Positions 55,729-64,000 of a stretch of 64,000 nucleotides of DNA are shown in pieces. Position 1 is the first letter of the stretch. Every line of letters starts with the position of its first letter. This DNA comes from Marinobacterium mangrovicola (GTDB lineage Bacteria; Pseudomonadota; Gammaproteobacteria; Pseudomonadales; Balneatricaceae): NCBI RefSeq assembly GCF_004339595.1, contig NZ_SMFU01000010.1, positions 186,001-250,000 of the forward strand. Direction: 5' to 3'. Under the pieces are notes generated by a model that saw only the letters and a program-made list of their open reading frames with translations, did no database searches and had not been told where the DNA came from. The position numbers and the translations under genes were made by a program.

Positions 55729-57111
55729 GTGACCCAACTGCTGGTACGTTACTCGCGAATCCTCGAAATCATCGGCGATATCGTCAAGGTGCATGTGCCC
55801 GAGCCGGAAGCCGGTGAGGTCTCCGAGATCGGTTACGGCGACCTGGCCCTGATTGAAAACACCCAGGACCCTTCGCAACTGCCGTTCATGGCGCAGGTGA
55901 TCCGCATCGATGGCGACGAAGTGTCGCTGCAGCTGTTCTCCGGCACCAAGGGGTTATCCACCCAGGCGGGTATCCGTTTTCTCGGTCACCCGATGCAGGT
56001 GACCTTCTCGCCCAATATTCTCGGTCGCAGCTTCTCCGGTTCCGGTCGGCCCATCGATGGCGGACCAGAGCTATCCCAGGAGGCGCGCATCGAGATCGAC
56101 GGCCCCACGGTGAACCCGGCGCGGCGTATCCTTGCCTCGCGGATGATCCGCACCAACGTGCCGATGATCGACGTATTCAACTGCCTCGTTGAGAGCCAGA
56201 AGATCCCGATCTTCTCCGTGGCGGGCGAGCCGTATAACCGCCTGCTGGCGCAGATAGGCGCCAACGCCGACGCCGATATCGTGGTGTTTGGCGGTATGGG
56301 GCTGATCTTCGATGACTACCACTTCTTCCGCCAGGCGTTTGAGGAAGCCGGTGTACTGGCGCGCACGGTGATGTTCGTGCACCAGGGCTCGGATCCGGTG
56401 GTGGAAGGCCTGCTGGTGCCGGATATGGCGCTGGCGGTGGCGGAACGCTTCGCCGTGGAAGAGGGCAAAAAGGTTTTGGTGCTGCTCACCGATATGACTG
56501 CCTATGCTGATGCGCTGAAAGAGGTGGGTATCTCCATGGAACACGTGCCCTCCAACCGAGGTTACATCGGCGACCTCTATTCACAGCTGGCGCGGCGCTA
56601 CGAGAAAGCCTGCGACTATAAAGGCGCGGGCTCCGTCACCATCCTTTCCGTTACCACCATGCCCGGTGACGATGTCACCCACCCGGTGCCGGATAACACC
56701 GGTTATATCACCGAGGGGCAGTTCTACCTGCACGATGGCGTGATCGACCCCTTCGGTTCCCTGTCGCGGCTGAAACAGCATGTGATCGGCAAGGTGACCC
56801 GCGAGGATCACAGCCAGATCATGAACACCATGGTGCGTTTCTACGCCGCCGCCCAGGATGCTGAGCAGAAACAGGCGATGTCGTTTGAGCTGACCGAATA
56901 CGATGAGCGCCTGCTCAAGTTCGGCGGTCTGTTCCGTGATCGCTTCATGGATATCCGCGTTACTCTGCCGTTGGAAGAGGCGCTGGACCTCTGCTGGCAG
57001 ACGCTGGCGGAGTGTTTCGAGCCGAAAGAGCTGCTGATGAAGGACGCACTGGTCAGCAAATATTTCCCCCAATCCGGACAGCTCAAGGCTGCACGGACGG
57101 CCCAGGAGTGA
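55729..57111 (+). CDS. atpB: V/A-type ATPase subunit B
   Basis: The 460-residue non-catalytic nucleotide-binding subunit of the soluble V1/A1 head, which alternates with subunit A. Regions such as [40 protein letters not shown] and [18 protein letters not shown] are typical for the family; the usual P-loop lysine is absent, as expected for B. Start is GTG 55729 with AGGGAG upstream. It opens the ATPase block here, although in bacterial seven-gene V-type operons it usually follows subunit A. Confidence 0.95.
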   Translation: MTQLLVRYSRILEIIGDIVKVHVPEPEAGEVSEIGYGDLALIENTQDPSQLPFMAQVIRIDGDEVSLQLFSGTKGLSTQAGIRFLGHPMQVTFSPNILGRSFSGSGRPIDGGPELSQEARIEIDGPTVNPARRILASRMIRTNVPMIDVFNCLVESQKIPIFSVAGEPYNRLLAQIGANADADIVVFGGMGLIFDDYHFFRQAFEEAGVLARTVMFVHQGSDPVVEGLLVPDMALAVAERFAVEEGKKVLVLLTDMTAYADALKEVGISMEHVPSNRGYIGDLYSQLARRYEKACDYKGAGSVTILSVTTMPGDDVTHPVPDNTGYITEGQFYLHDGVIDPFGSLSRLKQHVIGKVTREDHSQIMNTMVRFYAAAQDAEQKQAMSFELTEYDERLLKFGGLFRDRFMDIRVTLPLEEALDLCWQTLAECFEPKELLMKDALVSKYFPQSGQLKAARTAQE

Positions 57112-57114
57112 GCC

Positions 57115-57717
57115 GTGGCAAAGCTGGCGCTGAACAAGAGTTCACTGCATAAGGAAACCAGCCGGCTGAAAGCGTTTCGTCAGTTTGTGCCGGCGCTGGA
57201 CCTGAAGCGCAAGCAGATCCTGGCGGCGCGGCAGGCCAGCCGCCGTGCCTTGAATGAAACCCGCGGTAAACTGGACGATATCCTGCGCCAGGTGCGCGAA
57301 CAGCTGCCGATGCTGGCGCAGAGCAAGCTCGACCTGCGTGCGCTGGTGCGCCTCGAAAAGGTTCAGATCGGCCAGGTAAACCTGGTCGGTATCGAGCTGC
57401 CGCAGATCGAGCAGGTTCAGGTGCAGCGACAGCAGCATTCCCGTCTTGCCATGCCCGCCTGGGTTGATAGCGCCTGTGATCTGATCGAGCAGCGCCTGCG
57501 TTTGGAAGTGGAATGCCGGGTGGAGCAGCAGCGCCTGGAATGCCTGGAAGCTGCGCTACGCAAAACCACCCAGCGGCTTAACCTGTTCGACAAGGTGCTG
57601 ATCCCCCGCACCGAAACCCATATCCGCAAAATCCGTATCGCCCTCTCTGATGCCGAGCGGGCCGGCGTGGTGCGCGCGAAACTGGCCAAGAACAAACGGG
57701 TGAGGGCTGCCTCATGA
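57115..57717 (+). CDS. atpD: V/A-type ATPase subunit D
   Basis: The 200-residue central-stalk subunit, a long antiparallel coiled coil that turns inside the A3B3 head. It begins KLALNKSSLHKETSRLKAF and is helical and heptad-rich at both ends, with a C-terminal FDKVLIPRTETHIRKIRIAL, which is the family signature. It starts with GTG three bases after subunit B ends and overlaps subunit I by 4 bp. No separate gene for subunit F, its usual stalk partner, is seen. Confidence 0.93.
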   Translation: MAKLALNKSSLHKETSRLKAFRQFVPALDLKRKQILAARQASRRALNETRGKLDDILRQVREQLPMLAQSKLDLRALVRLEKVQIGQVNLVGIELPQIEQVQVQRQQHSRLAMPAWVDSACDLIEQRLRLEVECRVEQQRLECLEAALRKTTQRLNLFDKVLIPRTETHIRKIRIALSDAERAGVVRAKLAKNKRVRAAS

Positions 57718-59507
57718 GTATCCGTCCACTGTTCAAGGTCACCCTGATCGGCATGCTTGAAGAGAAGGCCCAGGCGCTGGATGCGCTGCAGAGCCTGGGG
57801 CTGGTGCATATCGTCCCGTTGGCGTCGCGACCGCCGGAGAAACCGCCGGAAGATCTTGGCGTTACCCCGGAGCAGCTGCGCCTGGCGCTGCAGTACCTGG
57901 CCAGCTGCCCGAGCAAGCGGCGTCAGGTGGTGACCGAGCGGCATTTCGACCTGGTCGACGTTGTCCACAAGGTATTGGAAAAGCGCCGCAGGCGTTTGAA
58001 GCTTGAAGAGCAGCGCGATGCGCTGGTGAAACGTATCCGTGATCTTACGCCCTGGGGGAGCTTTGAGCTGCCGGGTGAGCAGGGGCTTTACGGCCAGCGG
58101 CTCTGGTTTTACCTGGTGCCCAACTACCGCATGAAAGAGGTGGAGAAGACCGACCTGGTCTGGAGCGTGGTGCACCGGGATAACCGTCTTACCTATGTGG
58201 CCGTCATCGCCGAGGATGAACCGCGTACCAACCAGATGCCGGTGCCGCGCACTCATACCGGCTCTATCCCGCTGGTTCAGCTTGAGCATCAGCTGCAGGA
58301 TATAGAGATCGAGCTGGAGCTGCTCGATGGCGAGCGCGAGGCGGACACCCGCTGGCTCTACCTGCTGCAACGTTCCCTGGCTGGTAATGCCGATGCCGCC
58401 GAACGCGCCGAAGTGGCTGAGCAGACGCTGGATCGTGATGGCGTGTTTGCGATCCAGGGCTGGGTCGATACCGGCAAAGAGAGTGAGTTGACCGCTTTTG
58501 CCGAGCGCAATGGCCTGGCGCTGATGCTGCATCAGCCTGCCGATGATGAGCTGCCGCCGACGCTGCTGGATAATCCCCAGGCCCTCTCCGGTGGCGAGGA
58601 CGTGGTGCGTTTCTACCAGATGCCCGGTTACCGCGCCTGGGATCCTTCCCGGGTGGTGTTTTTCTCCTTTGCTACCTTCTTTGCGCTGATTCTGTCCGAT
58701 GCCGGTTACGCGCTGATGCTGGCGCTGGTACTTGGTTTTTACTGGAAGCGGATGGGCGCAAGCGATACCGGCCAGCGGCTGCGTATTCTTGGCGCCACAC
58801 TGGCGGTGTTCTCGCTGGTCTATGGCGTGCTGGTCGGTAGTTACTTCGGCGCCGGGCCGCCCTGGGGTTGGCTCGAAAGCCTGAAGGTGCTGGATGTGAA
58901 CGACTTCGACAGCATGATGAATCTGTCGATCTTTGTCGGTGCGGCGCACCTGATTATCGCCAACGGTATCAACGCCTGGCGTCTGCGCGGGCGCCTGCCA
59001 GCCATCGCCAGTGGCGGCTGGATACTGGTGATCATCGCAGGTCTTTTGCTCTGGCAGCTTGGAGGCTCGGCGATCATCTACGCACTGGGTGCGCTGGGAC
59101 TGCTGCTGGTGTTTGGCTGCTCCAGCGAGCGTTACGGCCGCGATGCGAAAACGCTGCTGCTGCGGGTGTTCGATGGGCTGCTGGCGCTGACCGGGCTCTC
59201 ATCCATGTTCGGTGATGTGCTCAGCTACCTGCGCCTGTTCGCGCTAGGTCTGGCCAGTGCCTCCCTGGCGCTGACCTTCAACCAGTTGGCAGGTGAAGTG
59301 GCCACCGCGCTGCCCGGAATGGGTGTGCTGCTGGAGGTGCTGATCCTGATTGTCGGGCATCTGCTGAATTTTGTTCTGGCGGTGGTCAGTGGCGTTATCC
59401 ACGGCCTGCGTCTGAACCTTATAGAGTTCTACAACTGGAGCCTTTCCGATGAAGGCTATCTGTTCCAACCCTTTGCCAAGCGGGAGGTTAACCCTTGGAT
59501 AACCTGA
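57714..59507 (+). CDS. atpI: V/A-type ATPase subunit I
   Basis: The 597-residue membrane stator subunit (equivalent to subunit a). The N-terminal ~300 residues are soluble and helical and the C-terminal half has seven to eight helices. The conserved SYLRLFALGLASASLAL segment near residue 505 carries the essential arginine facing the c-ring glutamate, and LRLNLIEFYNWSL near the end is a family hallmark. It provides the ion half-channels. It overlaps both subunit D and subunit K genes. Confidence 0.95.
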   Translation: MSIRPLFKVTLIGMLEEKAQALDALQSLGLVHIVPLASRPPEKPPEDLGVTPEQLRLALQYLASCPSKRRQVVTERHFDLVDVVHKVLEKRRRRLKLEEQRDALVKRIRDLTPWGSFELPGEQGLYGQRLWFYLVPNYRMKEVEKTDLVWSVVHRDNRLTYVAVIAEDEPRTNQMPVPRTHTGSIPLVQLEHQLQDIEIELELLDGEREADTRWLYLLQRSLAGNADAAERAEVAEQTLDRDGVFAIQGWVDTGKESELTAFAERNGLALMLHQPADDELPPTLLDNPQALSGGEDVVRFYQMPGYRAWDPSRVVFFSFATFFALILSDAGYALMLALVLGFYWKRMGASDTGQRLRILGATLAVFSLVYGVLVGSYFGAGPPWGWLESLKVLDVNDFDSMMNLSIFVGAAHLIIANGINAWRLRGRLPAIASGGWILVIIAGLLLWQLGGSAIIYALGALGLLLVFGCSSERYGRDAKTLLLRVFDGLLALTGLSSMFGDVLSYLRLFALGLASASLALTFNQLAGEVATALPGMGVLLEVLILIVGHLLNFVLAVVSGVIHGLRLNLIEFYNWSLSDEGYLFQPFAKREVNPWIT

Positions 59508-59941
59508 TTATTGCCCTGGGATGGGCGGGGCTTTACGGGCCGATGGCCCTGGGTGCTATCGGCAGTATTATCGGCTGCGCGTTGGCGGGGCAGGCGGCCT
59601 GTGGGGCGCTGCTGGAAACAGAAACCGGACACGGGCGTTATGTCGGCATCGCCGCCATGCCCTCGTCGCAGACGATCTACGGCATCGTGGTGATGTTCTC
59701 GCTGAACCGCGAGGTCAATATCGACAATGCGCCGGGTCTGTTTGCTGTTGGTATTCTGGCCGGTATGGCGCTGCTGTTCAGTGCCGTGCGTCAGGGCCAG
59801 TGCTGCGCTTCGGCGATCAACGTCTCCAAGATCAAGCCGGAGATCTTCGGTATGTCGGTGGCGCCGGCCGCTATTGTTGAAGGTTTCGCGGTATTCGCCT
59901 TTATCTTTGCCCTGGTGATCAGCGCCGGCATTCCGGCCTGA
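59495..59941 (+). CDS. atpK: V/A-type ATPase subunit K (rotor ring)
   Basis: A 148-residue proteolipid with four helices (two hairpins), as in the Enterococcus hirae NtpK sodium rotor. The ion-binding residues are aligned by motif: MPSSQTIYG carries the Ser/Thr and Gln ligands, RQGQCCASAI the second Gln, and PAAIVEGFAVFAF the essential Glu in the last helix. This ligand set points to Na+ rather than H+. TTG 59495 is the likely start, with GGGAGG eight bases before it, inside the end of the subunit I gene. Confidence 0.93.
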   Translation: MDNLIIALGWAGLYGPMALGAIGSIIGCALAGQAACGALLETETGHGRYVGIAAMPSSQTIYGIVVMFSLNREVNIDNAPGLFAVGILAGMALLFSAVRQGQCCASAINVSKIKPEIFGMSVAPAAIVEGFAVFAFIFALVISAGIPA

Positions 59942-59951
59942 CGGAGGCATT

Positions 59952-60632
59952 ATGAGCGAGATGGAAAAATCCCATGCCGCCTCCGGTGTAGAGGCACTGA
60001 TCGACCGGCTGCGACAGCAGGGGGTCGATAAGGGGCAGGAGGAAGCGGCGCAACTGATCGCCGAGGCCCAGCACCGCGCCGACTGGCTGATCGAACAGGC
60101 GGAGCAGGAGGCGAAGCAGATTCGTGATAAGGCGATGGCTGACGCCGAGCGCCTGCGCAAAGGCGGTGAGGATGCGCTGAAGATTGCGGCCCGCGATGTA
60201 CAGCTGCTGCTGCGCGAGGCCCTGGGCCGGGTATTCGCCGACCGGGTGCGTATCCTGGTCAGTGAGCAACTGGACGATGCCGAGTTTATGCAATCGCTGC
60301 TGCGCGAGGTGGTCTGCGCCGTGCGTGACAACGCGGAGCTCGATAGCAAGTCAGTTGAGGTGCTGCTGCCGGCCCAGTTTGTCGGTATCGACGAGCTGCG
60401 GCGCAATCCCAACGCCTATCGTGAAGGCAAGCTGAGTAACTTTGTACAGCAGTTGCTGGCGGAGCAGCTGCGCGAGGGCGTCAGCTTCGATATCGGCGAC
60501 CAACGAGGCCTGGTGTTGAGGTTCGAAGGTGAAGACGCCGAGATGGATCTGAGCGACCGGGCGCTGTCGGAGCTGCTGCTGCGCCATCTGCAGCCGCGTT
60601 TCAGGGCGCTGCTGGAGGGAGTGATCCGCTAG
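59952..60632 (+). CDS. atpE: V/A-type ATPase subunit E
   Basis: A 226-residue peripheral-stalk subunit. The first ~110 residues form a long charged helix (QEEAAQLIAEAQHRADWLIE, EQEAKQIRDKA) and the rest forms the globular C-terminal head that contacts subunits A and B. GGAGG precedes the ATG. In typical bacterial seven-gene operons this gene comes first, followed by DUF2764 and A; here it follows K but still directly precedes those two genes. Confidence 0.9.
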   Translation: MSEMEKSHAASGVEALIDRLRQQGVDKGQEEAAQLIAEAQHRADWLIEQAEQEAKQIRDKAMADAERLRKGGEDALKIAARDVQLLLREALGRVFADRVRILVSEQLDDAEFMQSLLREVVCAVRDNAELDSKSVEVLLPAQFVGIDELRRNPNAYREGKLSNFVQQLLAEQLREGVSFDIGDQRGLVLRFEGEDAEMDLSDRALSELLLRHLQPRFRALLEGVIR

Positions 60633-61358
60633 ATGACCTCATACTCCCATTCCTCCTACTCCAGGTCCTCTTACTACACGCTGATCCCGTCGTTGCCGGC
60701 GCTGGCGCCGCTGAACAAGCTGCAGGAACTGCCCTGTTCCACGCTGAAGCTGGAGCAGCGCCTGACCATGCTCAATGACCGGGACAGGGAACAGCTCGAC
60801 CGGGCGCTGCGCCTGTGTCAGCGCGAGAGGATTGGGGATGAAGAGTATTCCGATACCGATGAGGTGAGTCACTGGCAGGAAGAGCTGGCCGCCATCGATG
60901 ATCCGCTGGTCACCGAACTGATCGCCGATTATCTCGAATCACGCACTCTGGTGGCGGCGCTGCGCTATCGCCTGGCGGGGCAGAGCAGTGGCGCTGACTT
61001 CAAAGGGTTTGGTTCGCGGGTCTGGCTGATCCAGCGTAACTGGCAGCAGCCGCTGTTCGGGCTGGAGCATCAGTTCCCCTGGCTGGTCCGCGCCCGCGAG
61101 GCGCTGGAAGCCAACGAGGGGCGGGTGCTGGAAAATCTGCTGCTAGAGCGGTTCTGGACCCGGCTCTGGCGTACCGAACAGACCCAGCATTTCAGCTTTG
61201 CCGCCATCGTCGCCTACCGGTTGCGCTGGGCGCTGTCGGAGTACCGGCTGCGCTGGGACCAGACGGCGGCGGTAGATTATTTCGATCGCTGGGCGGAGGC
61301 TGCACTGGATCAGTTCAGCTTCGAACCCGATCCGATTTCCACAGGGAGTGAAGCATGA
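60633..61358 (+). CDS. DUF2764 family V-ATPase-associated protein
   Basis: A 241-residue largely helical protein of the DUF2764 family, found only inside V-type ATPase operons of this bacterial class. The recognisable start of the domain is YYTLIPSLPALAPL and a GADFKGFGSRVWLIQ segment follows near residue 125. Because no subunit C gene is present it may serve as the C/d-like adaptor between the central stalk and the rotor ring; this is inference. The ATG follows the subunit E stop directly and the end overlaps subunit A by 4 bp. The extra Ser/Tyr-rich N-terminus is unusual. Confidence 0.82.
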   Translation: MTSYSHSSYSRSSYYTLIPSLPALAPLNKLQELPCSTLKLEQRLTMLNDRDREQLDRALRLCQRERIGDEEYSDTDEVSHWQEELAAIDDPLVTELIADYLESRTLVAALRYRLAGQSSGADFKGFGSRVWLIQRNWQQPLFGLEHQFPWLVRAREALEANEGRVLENLLLERFWTRLWRTEQTQHFSFAAIVAYRLRWALSEYRLRWDQTAAVDYFDRWAEAALDQFSFEPDPISTGSEA

Positions 61359-63181
61359 GCGATGCCGTGCAGGTAAGTGCCCGCGTCAGTGCAGTGCACG
61401 ACGACATAGTGACCATCCGGCTGCTGAAGGATGAGGACGGTAACTTCTACCCGATCATCAAGAACGAGGTGGTGCTGGTCTGCCCGCAGCGCACCAATAG
61501 CGAGTTTCAAGAGAAACTTCAGGCCGAGGTGCTGCGTGTGCGCTACGGCGAGGCGGACGTACAGGTGTTCGAGAACACCCGCGGCGTGGCGGTGGGCGAT
61601 GCGGTGGAGCAGACCGGCGAGATGCTCTCGGTGGCGCTGGGACCTGGTCTGCTGGGCCAGGTTTACGATGGCCTGCAGAACCCGCTGGAGCTGATCGCCG
61701 GCCAGCAGGGTTTCTTCCTGCCGCGCGGTTACGCCGTGGATGGTATCGATGCCCAGCAGCACTGGTCGTTCCAGCCCAAGGTGAAAATCGGCTCCACCGT
61801 GCGTGCCGGTGACTTGCTCGGCACCGTGCAGGAGGGGCGCTTTGAGCACCGCATCCTGGCGCCGTTCAACCTGCGTGGGCAGGCGGAAGTCAGCTGGGTG
61901 CAGGAGGGTAGTTTTACCGTCACCACACCGGTGGTGCGCCTCAGCGATGAGGCAGGCCGGGAGCGCGAGGTGACCATGCAGCAGAGCTGGCCGGTGCGTA
62001 TTCCGGTCAACCGCGACCTGCTGCGCGAAGGTTACAGCGAGCGGCTGTTCCCGGATAAGCCGCTGCAGACCAGCATCCGTCTGATCGACACCTTCTTCCC
62101 GGTGGCGCGTGGCGGCACCGCCTGTATCCCGGGGCCTTTTGGCGCCGGTAAAACGGTGCTGCAGAGCCTGATCTCGCGCTACTCCGATGTGGATATCGTG
62201 GTGATCGTCGCCTGTGGGGAACGTGCCGGTGAGGTGGTTGAGACGATTACCGAATTCCCCAATACGCCGGACCCGCGGGGCGGCACGCTGATGGATCGCA
62301 CGGTGATCATCTGTAACACCTCGTCGATGCCGGTGGCGGCCCGTGAGGCGTCGATCTACACCGGGATTACCATCAGCGAGTACTACCGCCAGATGGGCTA
62401 CAACGTGCTGCTGATCGCCGATTCCACCTCGCGCTGGGCGCAGGCTATGCGTGAGACTTCCGGGCGGCTGGAGGAGATCCCGGGTGAAGAGGCGTTCCCC
62501 GCTTACCTGGAGTCCTCAATTCGAGCGCTTTATGAACGTGCCGGTGTGGTGAAAACCAATGATGGCCGCGAAGGCAGTCTGACGCTGATCGGCACCGTAT
62601 CGCCGGCGGGTGGTAACTTTGAGGAGCCGGTGACCCAGGCGACGCTGCGTACCGTGAAAACCTTCCTCGGTCTCAGCGCCGATCGTGCCTACAAACGTGC
62701 CTATCCGGCGGTGGATCCGTTGATATCCTGGTCGCGCTACCTGGATCAGCTCAGCCCCTGGTTTGAAAAAGAGCTGGAGCCGGGCTGGACCGAGCGAGTG
62801 CATGGCTTGCTGAAACTGCTCAAGCAGGGCGAGTCGGTACAGCAGATGATGGAAGTGACCGGCGAGGAGGGGGTGACTCTGGATGATTACCTGACCTGGC
62901 AGAAAGCCAACTGCCTGGACCAGGTCTATCTGCAGCAGGACGCCTTCGATCCGGTGGATGTATCCACACCGCTGGCGCGGCAGCAGGTGCTGCTGACGCT
63001 GTTGCTGAAATGCCTGCGCGAACTGCCACCGCTGGCGGATAAGGCGGCAGCGCGTGAGTATTTCGTTACCCTGACCGGGTTGATGAAAAACCTCAACTAC
63101 AGCCGCATGGACAGTCCCGACTACCGCCACTACCTGCAGGAGATCGAGGCGCTGCGCGGCGGTAAGCGGTCCGCGGCTTAG
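61355..63181 (+). CDS. atpA: V/A-type ATPase catalytic subunit A
   Basis: The 608-residue catalytic subunit. The Walker A motif is GPFGAGKTVLQSL near residue 265; the bulge region EVVETITEFPNTPDP, LLIADSTSRWAQAMRE (Walker B-like) and EEIPGEEAFPAYLES (catalytic Glu) follow. The non-homologous insert of A subunits (about residues 110-200) is present. It hydrolyses or makes ATP coupled to ion movement through the K ring. It closes the operon, although the usual position is third. It converges on a small HTH gene after 13 bp. Confidence 0.97.
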   Translation: MSDAVQVSARVSAVHDDIVTIRLLKDEDGNFYPIIKNEVVLVCPQRTNSEFQEKLQAEVLRVRYGEADVQVFENTRGVAVGDAVEQTGEMLSVALGPGLLGQVYDGLQNPLELIAGQQGFFLPRGYAVDGIDAQQHWSFQPKVKIGSTVRAGDLLGTVQEGRFEHRILAPFNLRGQAEVSWVQEGSFTVTTPVVRLSDEAGREREVTMQQSWPVRIPVNRDLLREGYSERLFPDKPLQTSIRLIDTFFPVARGGTACIPGPFGAGKTVLQSLISRYSDVDIVVIVACGERAGEVVETITEFPNTPDPRGGTLMDRTVIICNTSSMPVAAREASIYTGITISEYYRQMGYNVLLIADSTSRWAQAMRETSGRLEEIPGEEAFPAYLESSIRALYERAGVVKTNDGREGSLTLIGTVSPAGGNFEEPVTQATLRTVKTFLGLSADRAYKRAYPAVDPLISWSRYLDQLSPWFEKELEPGWTERVHGLLKLLKQGESVQQMMEVTGEEGVTLDDYLTWQKANCLDQVYLQQDAFDPVDVSTPLARQQVLLTLLLKCLRELPPLADKAAAREYFVTLTGLMKNLNYSRMDSPDYRHYLQEIEALRGGKRSAA

Positions 63182-63194
63182 TCGTTGTCGTTCT

Positions 63195-63524
63195 TCAGGC
63201 TTCGGCTGTAACGATCCCCAGCGCGTCGGCGATTTCGTCGGCGCGCTCTGTTATCCACTCGGGCCGGATCGGCCCCCAGTCTGTCACGCGATAGTGGCCC
63301 TGGTTGTTGCGGGCGCCATCTTGCTGTTCGAAATCGCACTGAATACCTAAATCATCCACCGACTTCAGCGTGTCCTGCAGGGTGCGCCGTGGCATGCCTG
63401 TGGCTTTCTGCAGGCTGCTCAGGTTGTGCTCTTCGCGGCTGATCAGCCAGCACAGGTAGAGCTTGCGGTGGAAGGCGAGTGACGCCTTGCTGGTGCTGAT
63501 GGGCGTATGGCTTGAAGTGGTCAA
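63195..63524 (-). CDS. Winged helix-turn-helix domain protein
   Basis: A 109-residue protein with a DNA-binding-like winged helix (about residues 18-85): HRKLYLCWLISREEHNLSSL, then SSLQKATGMPRRTLQDTLKS as the HTH helices and GHYRVTDWGPI as the wing. TTG 63524 is chosen because GGAG lies six bases upstream; longer readings run into the neighbouring binding-protein gene. Target genes are unknown. It starts about 50 bp after the end of the binding-protein gene on the same strand, so the two may be co-transcribed. Confidence 0.65.
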   Translation of the reverse strand: MTTSSHTPISTSKASLAFHRKLYLCWLISREEHNLSSLQKATGMPRRTLQDTLKSVDDLGIQCDFEQQDGARNNQGHYRVTDWGPIRPEWITERADEIADALGIVTAEA

Positions 63525-63574
63525 AGGGATCTCCGTTGCGACCGGCAGACCCGTGACTGAGGCCTGCGTCAGGT

Positions 63575-64000
63575 TTAAAGCGGCTGTTCCATGTCGGCTT
63601 CTGCGCGCACTGGCGGCTCCGGTTCGGAACGATGGACCTGTTCGCAAAGCTGCTGATGGCTCTGCTTCAGCTCGCGTTCGGTGGCGATGCCAGCAGGCGC
63701 TCGCCAGGCGGGATCGTCCCAGTTTTTGCCAAGCCAGCGGCGGCAGAGTTGATCGTACTCGGAACTCTGCCTGAATTCAGCAATGAAGCGGTTAACCGCC
63801 TGTAGCAGGTGGAAAGAGGCAGCTGATCGCTTCACGCCCACGGAGTAGCTCCAGAGCTCACCGGCCAGGTTGCCGGGCAGAATTTCGATCTTGCCGTACC
63901 AGGGGCTGGCGCTGTTTTTACAGGTCCAGTAATAGATCGGCAGATCCACCGCGAAGGCATCGACGGTGCAATCGGCCAGGCAGTCATGGATCCAGCTCTG
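63575..64000 (-). CDS. Family-3 solute-binding protein, C-terminal part (cut by window)
   Basis: The last 141 residues of a protein whose beginning lies beyond the right edge. The visible part looks like the second lobe of an SBP_bac_3 fold: DCTVDAFAVDLPIYYW, then ELWSYSVGVKRSAASFHLLQ and VNRFIAEFRQSSEYDQLCRRW, the usual C-terminal helix pattern of amino-acid binding proteins. A charged tail of about 35 residues follows, longer than normal. Whether it belongs to an ABC importer or a sensor cannot be told from this fragment. Confidence 0.75.
   Translation of the reverse strand, partial: QSWIHDCLADCTVDAFAVDLPIYYWTCKNSASPWYGKIEILPGNLAGELWSYSVGVKRSAASFHLLQAVNRFIAEFRQSSEYDQLCRRWLGKNWDDPAWRAPAGIATERELKQSHQQLCEQVHRSEPEPPVRAEADMEQPL

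Noticed and set aside
57417-58949. A 510-codon open frame on the minus strand across V-ATPase subunits D and I
   Set aside because: Rich in His, Gln and Arg as expected from an antisense frame of GC-rich genes; the plus-strand genes are clear.

Overview
The window looks like chromosomal DNA of a marine gammaproteobacterium, probably of the Oceanospirillales/Marinobacterium type. This is inferred from the moderately GC-rich coding sequence, the conserved block smpB-ssrA / ratA-rnfH / bamE / fur / recN / grpE-dnaK-dnaJ / dapB, a tmRNA tag ending ALAA, and many sodium-linked transporters (Na/Pi, NhaC, SNF family, TRAP). No tRNA, rRNA, CRISPR array, phage or intact insertion sequence was recognised.

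Layout. 1-6.3 kb: a Na/Pi cotransporter, then a nitrate/nitrite module on the minus strand made of a NIT-ANTAR antiterminator, a formate/nitrite channel and a PP2C-Ser/Thr kinase fusion. The leader between the first two holds a sigma-54 promoter, two ANTAR-type hexaloop hairpins and an intrinsic terminator. 6.7-7.9 kb: a lone cyclic-nucleotide-binding protein overlapping an HD phosphohydrolase gene. 8.5-17.6 kb: a divergent glycan locus with four glycosyltransferases, a deacetylase-like protein, a histidine phosphatase and a large ABC protein whose nucleotide-binding domain has lost most catalytic residues. 17.6-23.6 kb: a four-gene oligopeptide-type ABC importer with 4-base overlaps. 23.9-26.6 kb: a secreted protein, a membrane class III nucleotide cyclase and a small membrane protein. 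26.7-28.5 kb: NhaC and a palindromic 144-bp repeat. 28.8-33.4 kb: a response regulator, periplasmic binding protein and hybrid kinase, then a MESH1-like HD protein. 33.5-35.0 kb: an AT-rich orphan gene, ssrA and smpB. 35.2-45.9 kb: SNF transporter and the conserved housekeeping block, with sigma-32 promoters before grpE and dnaK. 46.0-55.2 kb: a minus-strand organic acid/sulfur region (beta-hydroxyacid dehydrogenase, cysteine synthase-glutaredoxin fusion, gamma-glutamyltransferase, TauE, TRAP transporter with its own sigma-54 promoter, Lrp regulator). 55.4-63.2 kb: a V/A-type ATPase operon in the order B-D-I-K-E-DUF2764-A behind a small YqfO-like gene. The right edge has a small HTH gene and a truncated binding-protein gene.

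The most notable items are the nitrate antitermination leader, the degenerate ABC protein inside the glycan locus, the circularly permuted and probably Na+-coupled V-ATPase operon, the cysteine synthase-glutaredoxin fusion, and the sigma-54 TRAP promoter with upstream inverted repeats.
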